From: Anaeramoeba flamelloides | Taxonomy: Eukaryota; Metamonada; Anaeramoebidae | Assembly (NCBI GenBank): GCA_027625915.1 | Contig: JANTQA010000026.1 | Span: 434,001 to 498,000, forward strand | Reading direction: 5' to 3' | Length of the DNA stretch: 64,000 bases | Shown here: piece after piece, positions 11,978 through 23,800 of the stretch | Layout: every line of letters begins with the position of its first letter | Numbering within the stretch: position 1 is the first letter of the stretch | Translations under genes and position numbers: made by a program | The notes under the pieces: generated by a model | What the model was told of the DNA's origin: nothing | Databases searched by the model: none | The model's input: only the letters and a program-made list of their open reading frames with translations

Positions 11978-14900
11978 TTATTTTTCTTTTTTAATTTCGG
12001 TGTTAATTTCATCGTAAAGTTGTTGTAATTCATCTTTATATTTTTCTCTTAAAAAGAATCTTCTTAATTTCATAGTTGTTGTTAAACATTTATTATAAAC
12101 CGTAAAAGGTTCAAATTCAAGATAAATGTTTTTTACAGTTTCAAAGGATTTCAGTCTTAATTCATGTGATTTTTCACGGATATCGTTCATGATTTTTTCT
12201 TTAAACTCTTTGGTTTTAGAGATTTCTTCTTGTCTTTCTCTTCCATAGATTTTTAATTCTTTAAAATTTGGCAGAACGATCCCAACCAAATATCTTTGTT
12301 TTGAATCACCATAAATATAAATTCTTGAAATTGATGGGCACTGTTGATAGACTTCTTCTAAATATTCTGATGCGACATATTCTCCTTGTGCTAATTTAAA
12401 AATATTTTTTTTACGATCAATGATTTTTAAAGTTCCTATTTTCGTTATTTCGCCAATATCCCCCGTTTTAAACCATCCTTCTTTTGTCAGTACTTTATTT
12501 GTTAGCTCTTCATTTTTGTAATATCCTTTAAAAACATTAATCCCCCTTACCCATATTTCACCCTGCAAAATGCCATTTTTTGAAAAATAATTCATTTCAG
12601 GAACATCAACCAATTTGATCTCATTACATACACACGATGATCCACAATCATATGTTTTAGACCCTCTTACCCAATTAGTTGTACACGCTGCTCCAGTTTC
12701 GGATAAACTAGATAATTATAAAAAGAATATAAGGTTATTCATTAAATAATTTTTTTAAAAAGAAAAATATTTGAAGAATATAATTAAGAATATGTCAAGT
12801 TTATAACCGAATTATTTTAAGAATTGAAATTCTTCGAAGGAAAAATAAACGGGAAAAGGGAAAAGGAAAAGGAAAGGAAAATAAAAGGAAAAATAAAAAT
12901 TAAGATCAAAAAAAAAAAAAAAAAAAAAGAAGAAAGGAAAAATAAAAGGGAAAAGGAAAGGGAAAAGGAAAGGAAAATAAAAGGAAAAATAAAAATTAAG
13001 ATCAAAAAAAAAAAAAAAAGAAAGAAGAAAGAAAATAAAGCAAAAAAGGGAAAGGAAAGGAAAGGAAAAGATAGGAAATCTAAAAAATAAATTTACCCAT
13101 ATCCTTGGACTGTGTGTGGTGTAACAGCAAATGTATAAAATTCATAAATATTTTTTGGTAAAGGAGCCGAACCAGAGATTAATAAATTCACTCTTCCACC
13201 AAAACGATCTCTAATTGCATTAAAAAATAAATAGTCCCAGAGTGGTGTTGTACCTTTATTTTTGTGTGCTTCTCTTTTTGATTTTAAGGCAAGTTGAAAT
13301 AAATACTGATGGAATTTACTTTTTTTTGAAATCTCTAACATTATACTATCATAAATTCTTTGAAATACTCGGGGAACCCCAGCAAAAATCGTTGGCTTCA
13401 GGACAACGAGATCATCTAATAAATTACGATAATCACCTGCAAAAAATCCTATCTTACCACCCACTGCTGTGACAACATTGTGGATCATTCTTTCTAGAAT
13501 GTGTGCTAGTGGAAGAAAACTAAAATGTGTTTCGTTTTCCGAAGGCTTAAAACGCTATTTGTATATGTAAATAAAATTATATTCAATTCAAAAAGTTTTA
13601 GTAATTCAAATACAAGCTAATTCATTAAAACACATTAAAAACCTTTTCTTGTTTTTTTTCAACTGAGGTAAAAAAATATTTGTATTTATTTCAATATTGC
13701 TCGTCGGAAAAAAAGTAATTTTCAATGTAAATTAGCCAATTAGATCAAAAAAAAAAAAAAAGAAAAGAAAAATTATCAACTTACAGATTCTAATAAACCT
13801 ATTTTAAATTAATTAAAATATTTAATAAATAAATTAGAAAAATAGAAGAAATAAAAAAAAAAAAAAATATGTAAAATTAATAATGTGAAAAATGAAATGA
13901 ATTATATTTGAAAGTTTTCTAACTTTTCAAAAAAAAAAAAGAATTTGGAATTTCAAAAAAAAAAAAAAAAAAAAAAAAAATGATTTGATTGAACCCTTTC
14001 AATTTATTTATATACTCTGGTGAGTGTTTTAACAAAAAAATCCATAAATAAAAATATTTTTAATTAATTCTTTATTTTTTTTTCTATCTCTATTTTCTTA
14101 TTTATATGCTCTTCATTTTATTTTAGAAAACTATATTAAGTTTAAAATACTTCTAATGATGATGGTGCTTATTCGCTCTTTGAATTAGACTACACGAATT
14201 TATTCTCTTCAAAATTTTTCTCTTTAACCGATTAAGTGTTTGTTCGAACAGTGAATTATTAACAATAAATCCAAAAAATCTATTTTTAGAGATTCAATTT
14301 ACTCTTGTGTATTCATATGAAGAAAAAAAAATCGAAATAATGACTGTTGAAAAAAAGTAAAACACGTTTTTTAATTATAAACATCAGAGAATCGCAGAAA
14401 TCACAGAAATCACAAAAGCCTGCAAGGAAAAGGTAAGAGCAATTAAAAGAAAAAAGAAATTTGATTTGAATAATAATCCTTCAATTATCAACTGTATGAA
14501 GAAAAGAAAAAAACAATTTCGTTCTACCTTTTATATTAAGATCCAATTTGCAAGTTTCTTTGATCTCATAAATAGTTAAATTTTTTGAAAACAATATTTA
14601 AAAACCAGATTAATCAAAAAAAATTCTTGACTAAAAGATATTATATGTCAAACTGTTATTGTGATTAATCCTTTATTTTATCTTTACTCATTGTTTTTTT
14701 CTTTTCTTCATACAGTTGATAATTGAAGGATTATTATTCAAATCAAATTTCTTTTTTCTTTTAATTGCTCTTCACTTTTCCTTGCAGGCATTTTCGGGTT
14801 TCTGTGATTTCTGTGATTCTAAAATGTTTATAATTAAAAAATACTGTTTCACTTTTTTTCCACAATAATAATAACGTTATACGTCTCATGCTTAAAACAA

Positions 14901-17900
14901 ATAGAATTTAGGGGTTATAACAACTTTATTCGGTATCTTTGTATACAGAATATCTATTTATTTGAATAAAATAATGTAATTTGAAGTAAAAAAAAAACTC
15001 CCTGTATTGAAATACAATAAACTATTTCTAAAAAAGTAGAGACAATTAATTTTAAAATATCTTTTATCAACTCAATCTTCTAAAATATATTTTGTATATC
15101 CAAAACCATTATTCGTCATTTATTGATTCTTAATAACAATAAAATTTGTTTGCTTATTCTGAAAGACATTACTTTAATGGCAGATAATAAAGTTTATGAT
15201 CTCAATTGTATTTGATATTTTTTAGCTTTTAAAATTGTTGATTATTTTTTTTTCTTTTTGATCCTAGAAATTATTTTCCAAAGAGATTTAATCTCGACAA
15301 AATTTCCAATAGGATGGAAAGCTTATAACTATATTATTTTGTTTTAAAAATCGTTTGTTAACCTTATCATATTGTCCATTTTTTATTGTATTTTGTCGCA
15401 CGGCCTTTTTGTACAAATAAAGTAAGGTATTTTTTTTTAATTTTTTGGAAATATTTTGATCAACATATTTCGAAATATATACTCACTGGGTATTGATTCA
15501 ATCAGTATCAATATTTCATAAAATTTAAGATTAACATTTTTCAAATAGAAATATTTACAAAGAGAATATTTTTTGAAATAGACTAAATTTCATAATAAAT
15601 TCCCCAATTTTTTTTTACTTTTTTTTATTTTATTTTTAGACGAAAAACAAATATTTCTAGTGTTTAGAACTGAATATTAAAATAGTAATTTTTTTATTAT
15701 AATAGATAACTTCAATATATAAAATTATTTATTTTCGAAATTTGATTTTTAATGGGCCAATGATTTTGAAATGGAGCTTATAAAAAAATTACTTTCAACT
15801 TTTTTGGAAATACTTGTGTTGCCTAATTTATATTGAATGTAAAATTGTTTATTTGTCAACACATCTACTACAAGTTTTGAGAGGCGACCAACAGTTAAAT
15901 GATAGTAAGTAATGAAATTGTTAAGGCTGATTATGAAACTTGGATTAGCACTTTTTTTTCCACTTGGTTTAACAATAGTTTGTGAAATATATCTCAAGAT
16001 CTGCTGGATTTTCAATTGAACTACTTTTTAAATTATACTTTGTGATTTACTGGTGTTTGCATAATAAATAGGAAAAAAATTTTCAGTTCGTTTTTATTTT
16101 CCTTTTACAAAAAGAGATCATTAATTACAACCTACTTTTTCTTCAAAAAATCTATTTTAGTAAAAGAAAAATAGTGAAAAAGAAGTGAAATTTTTTTCCC
16201 GTTTATGATTCTAATATCAGTATTAAATGAGGAAAGACCCAAAAAATGTCATTTTGTTTGGAATTTATCAGTAATTATGAGACAAGAAAACTTGTGATTT
16301 TTAAACAGAAAAAATTAAAAATGTTGATTAAGGTACTAGTCTCTATTACTATTATTTTACCAATTTCTAAATAAGGATTCCTTCTCTAGAAATATATTTA
16401 ATACTATTATTTTCCAATTCATATATGAAAATTTTTATTTCAATTTCCAAAATGAATATTAATTATTACTGTTACAATCAAATTACAAGAGTAAAAATTT
16501 TGTCTTAAAGTTAACTCAGGAAGTTTAATTTACTGTCTAAAAATATCATTTCTAAATGATGTTGTAAAGATCTTTTGGTTTTACTTGCACTTATAAATTA
16601 GAAAAATATTTTGGAATGTGAACTAAAAATTTTCATTTCTTAATTGGAAAATAATAGTATTTTTTTTTTTGACCAATTTCTGAATAGGATTCCTTATCTA
16701 GAAATATGTTTAATATTGAAAATAAACAGGGTTTTTCAAATCTAAGTAATTGGCAGAAAATTTTCACAATTTCTATTAAATTTAGGTTTAAAAAAATTTA
16801 ATAGAGATTAGTCCCTTAAAAAAAATTATGAAAAACAAAAAATCTTTATGACTTTTATCAAGCATGGGGTCTTGTAAACGTTTCAAACACTTTATAAAAG
16901 CTTTTAAAGTGGAAAGGGTTGCAAAATTCATCATGTTTTCGGTAGTGAAATGATTTCATTTGATCAGAGAGAGGGATCAACTCAAAATAGCGAAACAAAA
17001 AAATGGATTCAAAACAAGCAAACAAAAGAAAACGAAATGTTTCTTACATCCTGTTGTTGAAGCAATTAAATTTTGATGAGTTAAAATAACGCCTTTAGGC
17101 GATCCTGTAGTGCCTGAGGTATACATGATTGTAGCAATGTCTTCAGGTTCTGGTGGGTTGTCTTCAAGATCATTTTCTTTCCCAAGATCGATGATTTGAT
17201 CCAAAGAAAGAACTTTTAAGCCCAACTCTTGTAATTTGTGGACATGCTTTTGGTTTAATTCTGGTTCAATACAAATTATGTATTCCAGAGTTTTACAATT
17301 TGGCTTTAGCTCTACAATTCTTTCGAGTTTACCTTTGTCACATAGCAAGAATTTAATTTCACATTCATTAATAATTAGTTCGGAAGATTCATAGCCTAAG
17401 GTTTCATAAAGCGTAACAGATATAAGCGATTGGCAGTAACACCCACTTTCTCCGATACACCCTTTTGGTTTTTTTTTTTTTTTTTTTTTATGAGTTTGGG
17501 TTTTAGTTTATGGGGAGAGAAAAAGAAAAAAAAATTAGAAATTTTGACAAATAAATAAGGACACAGAAAAGTTTGCCCAGGTTTGTTGTGAGGCTTTATC
17601 AAATTTAAAGAATATTTTTGAGAGTTAAACCTCAGAAATAAAGAAATGAAAATTTTTTTTATTTACACTCGGGGCAGTTCGGTGCATAAATTGCAAGTGG
17701 ATCGCCCTTTTTCATTCCAAGTGAGACAAGTCCACACGCAAAAAAGTGCTTTGTTACACTGAATTCTTTTCTGGTCATCCAAACATAAGAGCCATATTCT
17801 TCATTCTTAAATTCACGATGACCGAGATAATCATAATCTTGATTTTTTTCAAGTGTGCTTTCGAAAAGTTGGTACAATGTTTTTATTTCTGGATCATATG

Positions 17901-18209
17901 TACCAATTAGCTCGTCTTTACATAACCTGTTTTGTGTTGTTTGTTTTTTCAAAAGAAAGTTAGTTGGTTTGATTGAAATTATTCGAAAAAAAAATAAAAA
18001 GAATAAACAAGCAATAATTTTTTTTTGCTTGAAAATTTTTTTTTTTTTGAAAACAAAAGAAAAAAAAGCACAAACAAAAAGATCAAATTGTTTAAGAGTA
18101 GAATAAAAATATTTTACTTGGATCGATAAATTGGGCTTTCTCCATTGAGGTAAATGTACCCCTGTTCTTCAAAAAAGTTTGTTTTGTTTTTACTAGATCC
18201 TGATCCCAT
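11978..18209 (-). CDS. Long-chain acyl-CoA synthetase (ACSL type, 5 exons)
   Basis: Activates long fatty acids to acyl-CoA through an acyl-AMP intermediate. Exons on the minus strand: 18209-18118, 17926-17667, 17461-17034, 13554-13097, 12707-11978; they join to 655 aa, normal for the family. AMP-binding P-loop TSGTTGSPKG at 232-241, FLPLAH just after residue 270, QGYGLSET at 410-417, WFKTGDIG at 491-498, and the fatty-acyl signature DRKKNIFKLAQGEYV at 510-524. The splice between exons 2 and 3 builds NCPEW. The protein starts MGSGSSKNK, a good N-myristoylation consensus, with no signal peptide or membrane helix, so lipid anchoring is a reasonable inference. Exon 3 has a strong GTAAGA donor at 17047, but that joins out of phase; the weaker GTTTTC at 17033 restores phase and the family-typical spacing before FLPLAH. 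A micro-exon is the alternative. Confidence 0.93.
12840..13090. repeat. Tandem-duplicated purine tract in an intron
   Basis: Within the 389 bp intron of the acyl-CoA synthetase gene, the coding-opposite strand carries gga/aaa-rich sequence. A unit of about 90 bp containing aaaattaagatcaaaaaaa occurs twice (near 12893-12915 and 12992-13017), a clear tandem duplication. The lysine/glutamate frame it opens on the + strand is not a gene. Confidence 0.7.
14340..14880. mobile_element. Inverted-repeat element, family G
   Basis: Two long inverted arms: left about 14340-14510, right about 14695-14880. Matching motifs include ttaattataaacat, cacagaaatcacaga, gcctgcaagg, tttgatttgaataataatcc and ttcaattatcaactgtatga, with only a few differences. 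The loop is about 180 bp. No open frame. A fold-back, MITE-like element; target duplication not resolved. Confidence 0.65.
15560..15775. repeat. Dispersed repeat shared with 28150-28350
   Basis: Shares 'gactaaatttcataataaat', 'tttatttttagacgaaaa', 'aatattaaaat', 'attataatagataacttcaa' and 'tttttaatgggc' with the block at 27840-27871 plus 28161-28345, in the same orientation. In the second copy the repeat is split by a 302 bp insertion. Confidence 0.6.
15749..16015 (-). other. Protein-like open frame in intron (unidentified)
   Basis: Eighty-eight codons including VKPSGKKSANPSFIISLNNF and LTVGRLSKLVVDVLTNKQFY. The composition is unlike the Lys/Phe/Asn-dominated random frames nearby, and the DNA is locally less AT-rich. 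It lies inside an intron on the same strand as the host gene and next to dispersed repeats. I cannot name a family. It may be a decayed coding piece of a DNA element or a captured exon. Confidence 0.3.
16066..16205. mobile_element. Short palindromic element, family J
   Basis: Left arm aataggaaaaaaattttca.tt and attttcctttt; right arm aaagaagtgaaatttttttccc followed by gtttat. Other copies at 24410-24545 and 45105-45225 share the centre motif acaacctact.ctt and the aa.tgaag.ggaa.tg arm. Confidence 0.5.
16332..16815. mobile_element. Nested complex: TTAA MITE family A around a family I element
   Basis: TTAA at 16328-16331, then ggtactagtctctattac and the first 70 bases of family A. A 260 bp element follows (about 16401-16660) with inverted ends atactattattttccaatt / aattggaaaataatagtat. 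Then comes a second family A body, complete except for its left tip, ending attagtccc and TTAA at 16816-16819. This is either an insertion with duplication of flanking sequence or two adjacent MITEs bridged by the second element. Confidence 0.6.
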
Positions 18210-20817
18210 ATTTAATAATAAAAAAATAAAAAAATAAATTCCAAAATCCAACTAAATGAGAAAAAATTAATTATTTGTGTTTTTTTCCAACTAATAAAGT
18301 GAAAAATCAGAAATTTACAAACAGAAGTGAGAGATTTTTTTTGTGAATGTAAAAGTTACCCATATTTGAAAAACTGTTAATTTTTGCATTTTTTTTTGTA
18401 ATTTATATTAATTTTTCTTTATAACAATGATAAAAATATACATAATTGAGTTTCAAATTCGAGGTCTGAAACAATAAAGAACGGGCTGAACAAATACCTT
18501 GGTTAGAACACACCTTCCCAAAAGTATTAAGACAAGGGAAAAAAATGCAATTGACATACATTCAGTTTAACTTTTTAGACATCATCTTACAAACTAAATT
18601 TAAGGAAAAAAAAAATCCAAATTAAAGGAGCATTTTTTGGGAATTTTTTTTTTTACACAAATTAAAAGACTCGAATTCGAATTTTATGTTTTAGTTTGGG
18701 ATTTTTTATTTGTTCTTGAATTTTAGTTCAAAGGTTGTTCTTTAGAAGTAGATTTAACCGTAATTACATTTCATATTAAGAAATAAAATAAGAATTAATT
18801 TAAACGACTATAAATAATTTCTTGAGAATCAACAGACTCTTTGTTTTCAAGTAAAGAGATATCAAAATAAACACACAAGTGCTTCCTTTTGATGTAAACA
18901 TTTTGTATCTGGATGTTGTTTCTAGATCTATCTGAAATGATAAATTGAATCAATAAGAAATTATAGAAAGGAAATTTATCGCTTTGATAGATTTAATGGA
19001 TCTTGAATAGTTGAGGACTGGAGAAAAATATTTTTCTCTTCTTTAGAAAATAAATGATCTCATTAATTTAACAATTCAAGAAAAAAATGTGAAACAGGGA
19101 AATAAAGTTCAACTGGTTGTTTAATTAGTTACCTTACTAGAAAAGGAAAAGTAAAATCCATGAAAAGAAGAAATAAATTACTGTTGCCAAAATAAACCGT
19201 GTCTGAAAAGTTTAATCAGTGTTTCCAAAAATAAAAAAGCGTATTTTTTTGTTTTAGAAGACCTATACATCAATTGATCAAATATACCAACAATAAACCC
19301 TAGTTAAATATGGTATTGGTATCTTAAAGTTCTATTAATTAAAAAGAAATTCTAAAAATGAAGGATCAAATTCAAAAATTTTTCAAAAATAGAGTAAATT
19401 TTTGAGAAAATTTTAATTCAAAAAAAACAAAAAAATTCAAAAAACTTGAGGAAAGTATGAAAAATTTTGAACAAATTGCTTTATTAAATTTAAATTTACC
19501 CAAAATTTCAATCTCTTAACTTTCAAAATTTATTTGAACATAGAAATACTATTCGGTAGTGAATTTGATGTTGAATTGGAAGAAGAAAAAAAAAAAGGCA
19601 ACAGATTAGATTTTGAAATAGAGGTTATAGTAATTTGGTAGGCATTATTTTGAATGTTGTAAGCTCAAACAATAATTCATTAAATTTATTTTAATTTTCA
19701 ACAATTACAATTTAAGTTTCCTTTTAGATTGAAATCAGATTTGTCAATTTTGAAGACCGATATAAGTCCTTTTTTTAAACAGATTTGTAAGAATAAATCA
19801 AGCAAAGAAAAATCCTTAACTGAAAGAAAGTATGATAATAACTCTTATTGTGTTAAACCTCGCATTTTGTCTTCAATTATGAACCTAAAGGAAAGGTAAA
19901 ACAATATCAATAAATAAAAGAAAAAACAAAGATTAAAAATAGTTTTTCACTTTTTTCCTGAACTAGAGAAAAAAATTATTTTTTTTTTTTAAAATTGGGT
20001 TATTCGTAGAAATTTCAAAAACATCTTTGTTAAAATTGAATCTATCAATCTAAATTAATACAGATCTTTCAAAATAATTATTGGTCTATGTCTCTGATTC
20101 AATATTATTTTTTTTTACGTATCTATATTTTCAAAATCCAGAAACTGGAATATTTTTTTTTTATTTTTATTTTCTATTTTTAACTTATTCTTATGGGTCG
20201 ATTAATCAGTATATTTGAATACATATTAAATGATTGATTGGTAGTGATATTGATTAAAGGAAAAATAAAATTACCCAAATGTGTAAATGGTGTCCTAAAG
20301 GAAATATATTACTTTTTAAAATCTTAATAAGGGAATACTTATCTAAAAGTTTTCTTGCAACTGTTTCATAAGATAATGAAGTGTTCTATAAACTGCAAAA
20401 GTGAGTATTTAACAGTTAGAAGTATCAATGATAAATCTTTAGGTATATACTTTTTTTAATTACTAGAGATAAAAACATTCTTTTCTACTTTAATTTTTTT
20501 TTTATTTTATATAAAATAAAAAAATAGTAAAAAAAATCAAAATTTTATTTTCACTTCTTCAAAAGAACCTAAAAATTGAATTTTATAAAAAAAAAAAGCA
20601 AGTATAAAAAAAAAAAAGAAATAATCTAATAAATGAAAGTAAATAAATTGAAAAGAAATGGAGATTATAATTTTTTAAAAATAAAAGTTTTTTTTCTAGT
20701 TCTTGTTCATGAAACATTTTTAATAAATGGATGTCAAAAAAAGTCAAAATATTAAAAAAAAAAAAATAAAATAAAAAATTTATAAAATCTGAAAGGGTGT
20801 TTGATCAGATTAGAGAA
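18210..20817. other. Gene-free spacer
   Basis: Upstream of the acyl-CoA synthetase start and downstream of the C2 gene. It contains a degenerate Tc1/mariner-type MITE (about 18596-18770) and one copy of the 470 bp direct repeat D (19181-19655). I see no gene. Confidence 0.5.
19181..19655. repeat. Dispersed 470 bp repeat D, copy 1
   Basis: Matches 26690-27130 and 61385-61860 in the same orientation along its whole length. Landmarks: gtttaatc..tgtttccaaaataaaaa, tagaagacct, gacaataaaccct, aaaatgaaggatcaaat, atagagtaaatttt, aaaaaacaaaaaaattc, and ggtagtgaatt.gatgttg followed by aagaagaaaaaaa. No coding capacity and no clear terminal inverted repeats. Confidence 0.7.
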
Positions 20818-23800
20818 TTATTTTTTTTGCCACATATTATTATTCATGTTGTTGTTCATTCGATTATTCATTCCACCCATATTGTTATTCATTCCCATAT
20901 TGTTATTCATTCCCATGTTGTTATTCATTCCACTCATGTTGTTATTCATATTCATTTGGTTGTTCATTCCCATGCCTCCCATATTATTATTCATTCCCAT
21001 TCCACCCATGTTGTTATTCATTCCCATACCACCCATGTTGTTGTTCATACCCATTTGGAATCCACCCATTCCCATTCCCGTTTGTTTCATCATACCCATG
21101 CCTCCCATGTTGTTGTTCATCATGCCACCCATATTGTTGTTCATCATACCACCCATGTTGTTGTTCATTCCCATTCCACCCATGTTGTTCGTCCTCATGT
21201 TGTTGTTCATCATGTTGTTATTATTCATCATGTTATTGTTGTTGTTCATACCGATTTGGAACCCGCCCATTCCCATTCCTGTTTGTTTCATCATCCCCAT
21301 ACCTCCCATGTTGTTGTTCATTTTCATTTGGTTGTTCATTCTCATCCCACCCATGTTAGAGTTCATTTTCATTCCACCCATGTTGGATTTCATTTGGTTG
21401 TTTGTGGTGAATTGTTGTTGGACTTGTTGCTTTTGTTGTATCTTGTTTTGAGATGCTTGGAATGGTGTTGAAGCTATTTTTTTTGGAAATTTGTAATTAA
21501 GATAACATTGAAGTAAGAAATGAATATTAATATATTTATTTTTAAAGATAAAGTTTCTATCTTTTCATGAATTACGCCCCAACACATATAATTAAAAAAT
21601 TCTCTATCTCAAAAAAAAAAAAAAACTTCCGCTGTAAAAATTTATGAAGAAAAATAATGAATTTTTTTTTTTTCATCATTATGTTATATATATTGTTCTA
21701 AAACTTTTAATAGAAAACACATTAAATATTTTTTGAATTTTCTTATTCTAAATATATGTAAATATATAACACCTTTCAAATTTTAGTAATGTGATGAAAA
21801 TCCTAAAAAATATATTTGAAAAAATCATTTTTATCTAACATTCATTTTTGGAATTAGTGAAAAAATGATTCACAATTAATACCCTTTTAAAAGCGAGAAA
21901 AATACTCTTGAAGTCTTTTTTAAAAAGTTTGACTAAAATTCTTTTTAATACTGTCATTTTCCAATTTTTAAAATAGATTTTTTTATTCCAATTTCCCAAA
22001 CAAATTTTTTACCAAAGTTACAGAAATTAAAGATACCAACCCCTTCACAAATCAATTCAAACAGGAAAATATATTCCGAATTTTGTTCTTCCTTTTTTGT
22101 ACTTTTGAGAGAAAAACTTTTTTCTATTAATTAGGATTTAACAGTATAGTTAGGAGAAAAAATTTATTTAAGTTTTATCTACTTTTTTATTGAAAACCTT
22201 TTAAACTTTTTTATACATTTTTAAAATGATTTTAGCCAATTTTCTCCAAAATTTTATTTTGAAAAATATTCGTTGCAATATATAAATTCAAATTTGGGAG
22301 AAATTTCTTTTTTCAACCTAACTTCTTTCAAAAATTGAACATAAAAGGTCTAAATAAATGTGAAAAAAAAAATATGAAGAATTCTAAAATAAAAATTTTA
22401 TCTCAAAGTTCAAGAAAGAAAGAAAGAAAGTGCTAAATTAAAATTTTAAAAATATCATTTCTAATTGATTTTGAAAAGTTATTTGGTTTTTTTCAACTTT
22501 ATTTTAAGGAAATATTTTGAGAACCTGAAATAAAAATTTTCTTTTTGTAATTGGAAAGTAACCGAAAAAAATAATTCGAGTAATTTAAATTACATTTTTC
22601 GAAAGAACAATTTCAAAACTTTTAGTTTTTGCTTTATTAAAATGGCTTTATACAAAAAAAAAAATTAAATTTTTTTGTTTTTATTTTTATTTATAGATGA
22701 CAGTAAAAATCTTTTAAATTGTTTTTCAAATATATAAGGTATATTATTACCAAAAAAAAATAATTTAAATTAAAGTAATCCAATTTAAGTACATTTCAGT
22801 AAATCCAAACCTTCAGAGATAATTTTTCAATTAAAAAAATAGGCTAAGAAAACATTTTTTAATAGAGTCAAGGAAATGTCTTTTTTGAAGGCTTTCACCT
22901 ATTTTATTGAATATTATTTTTATACTTCTTTTTCTATTCACTTGTATAATGGAATGTGGTAAAAAATAGAGTTTTTACAATTTTAGAGATAAATAAATAG
23001 TTCCATGTAATTGTACGCAATTTCATTATAGTAAATATAATATCGGACTATATTAATAGACTAATAATAATTTTAATCAAAAAATCGTTTGTTAAATACC
23101 AATCTTTCATTTTTTTAAAAAAAAAATCATTTTTCAAACAAAGTATTTGTGTTCACCAAATCCAATTATAACGATTTTATATTGAAAATTCCTTTGATCT
23201 CAAAAATTAAAAATGGACTTTTTGTTTACTATTACCAAAATTTGGATAAATGCCTGGAAACTCTTTATTTGTCTCTAAAATTGTAAAAACTCTATTTTTT
23301 ACAACATTCCATATTTACACTTGTGATTCAGTTATTACTTTTTGTTGAAAAATCTATTAAATAATATTTTCGTTTATCATTAGAAGAAAATTTTTAAAAT
23401 GTCTTTGGGGAAATTTAGACTTGTTAAACCCCCCAATTCTAAAGGGGGAATTGTTCATAACTGATTTATGGAATTAAATGGGTTGTATGCTTATTTGTCC
23501 GTTTAGAGTCGAGACTTGAATGATTTATTTGATTCTTATTATTTTTGTTTTTTTTTTTATTTTTGGAAAAAGAAATGAAAATTTTGTTGGTGGTAGTTTT
23601 AAAAAAGTGTGACAAAAAAGTTAGAAAAGTATTTTATAAACATTCAGAGAGTCTTATTTTAAGGACTTTTTTTGTCATACTTTTTGAAAACGAGTTTATT
23701 CTGTTTTTCAATCTACAATACAATCGCTAAAATAATCTTTGCAGATTTAGTAAAACCTGTGTCTAAAAATGCAATATGTGCTTATTTTTTTGTGAACACC

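Larger units (their letters stand above)
13555..17033. other. 3.5 kb repeat-filled intron of the acyl-CoA synthetase gene
   Basis: Between the AMP-binding P-loop exon and the FLPLAH exon. It contains an inverted-repeat element (14340-14880), a block shared with 28150-28350 (15560-15775), a protein-like minus-strand frame (15749-16015), a 140 bp palindromic element (16066-16205) and a nested TTAA MITE complex (16332-16815), plus poly-A runs near 13950. Confidence 0.75.

Noticed and set aside
12824-13090. Lys/Glu-rich + strand frame
   Set aside because: It lies in an intron of the minus-strand acyl-CoA synthetase gene and arises from a tandem-duplicated purine tract.
20797-21471. Long + strand frames rich in His/Val or Ile/Pro/Leu opposite the MNG exon
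   Set aside because: They are antisense shadows of a repetitive minus-strand coding exon; two + frames are open at once, as expected from codon repetition.
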